This document shows positions 49,578 through 49,705 of a stretch of 49,705 nucleotides of DNA, one piece after another (the stretch's first letter is position 1; every line of letters begins with the position of its first letter). This DNA is from an uncultured Prevotella sp. (GTDB lineage: Bacteria; Bacteroidota; Bacteroidia; Bacteroidales; Bacteroidaceae): NCBI GenBank assembly GCA_900543975.1, contig UQTI01000013.1, positions 1-49,705 on the forward strand, read 5' to 3'. Position numbers and translations under genes: made by a program. Below the pieces are notes generated by a model that was not told the origin of the DNA, did not search any database, and saw only the letters and a list, made by a program, of their open reading frames with translations.

Positions 49578-49705
49578 TTATTGTTTGTTCTTCGCTCTGT
49601 CTGCCAATATCTCTTCCATATTCTCCTTTGCCCAGTTTATTATGTTTTCCACGAGTGGCAGGAAGGAGAGGGCGCGTGGTGTTAGGCTGTATTCCACACG
49701 TGGGG
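49578..49705 (-). CDS. HxlR-family transcriptional regulator, C-terminal part
   Basis: The last 42 residues are visible: PRVEYSLTPRALSFLPLVEN then IINWAKENMEEILADRAKNKQ. VEYSLTPRG-like sequence followed by a helix with NWA is the winged-helix wing and final helix of HxlR/YodB-type regulators, which respond to electrophiles, thiol stress or redox changes in other bacteria. The N-terminal DNA-binding part lies beyond the right edge. Confidence 0.75.
   Translation of the reverse strand, partial: PRVEYSLTPRALSFLPLVENIINWAKENMEEILADRAKNKQ

Noticed and set aside
1..49705. tRNA or rRNA genes
   Set aside because: No cloverleaf with a GGTTCRA loop and no rRNA core sequence was noticed by eye. A dedicated scan could still find one.

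Overview
The window looks like a chromosomal segment of a Bacteroidota bacterium, most likely Prevotellaceae. The basis is as follows. Several promoters match the Bacteroidota -33/-7 pattern (TTTG, about 19 nt, TAnnTTTG). The ATP synthase operon has the order D-C-orf-B-E-F-H-A-G. FeoA and FeoB are fused. There are GH92, DUF4923-like and SusC-type outer-membrane proteins, and secreted proteins ending in a short sorting-like tail. No rRNA, tRNA or CRISPR array was seen.

Layout. 1-765: two overlapping minus-strand genes (a membrane protein and a truncated coiled-coil protein), possibly the edge of a mobilisable element. 1074-3087: groES-groEL behind an unusual repeat array, followed by a terminator and a candidate small RNA. 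3430-6529: nitroreductase-like secreted protein, a 193-bp near-palindrome, a small membrane protein and a Sel1-repeat protein. 6796-9048: GH92 alpha-mannosidase. 9392-12457: a metal-handling cluster with a regulator fusing an HMA-like metal-binding domain to an AraC helix-turn-helix, a TonB-dependent receptor and a periplasmic HMA protein. 12631-16365 (minus): zinc-ribbon membrane protein, ABC-F ATPase, rhodanese lipoprotein. 16474-20111 (minus): GH25 lysozyme, histidine phosphatase of MINPP/phytase type, serine beta-lactamase-like hydrolase. 20317-24682: polysaccharide flippase, NhaD-like antiporter, phosphofructokinase. 24814-32254: complete F1Fo ATP synthase operon. 32573-35288: lipoprotein and a secreted protein with a downstream small peptide gene. 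35289-36279: gene-poor, repeat-rich gap. 36280-40078 (minus): FeoAB iron transporter, unknown membrane-anchored protein, beta-carbonic anhydrase. 40342-48853: phytase-like esterase, HAD phosphatase, FtsK, an RNase D-like exonuclease with a heptad-repeat tail, an RlmI-like methyltransferase and TilS. 48901-49705: YgbA-like protein, decayed gene fragments and the C-terminus of an HxlR regulator.

Most genes are housekeeping. The most distinctive features are: (i) the HMA-AraC / TonB receptor / HMA cluster with long inverted repeats between its genes; (ii) a recurring pattern of short tandem repeats (13-26 bp) in intergenic gaps, several starting inside or right after a stop codon as if seeded from the gene's last codons; (iii) several long inverted repeats of unrelated sequence; (iv) a promoter-plus-terminator unit without an evident gene after groEL. 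Start codons of atpD, atpF, atpA, the ABC-F ATPase, the serine hydrolase, the phytase-like protein and the HAD phosphatase were moved downstream of the longest reading frame on family length, initiator position or promoter position.
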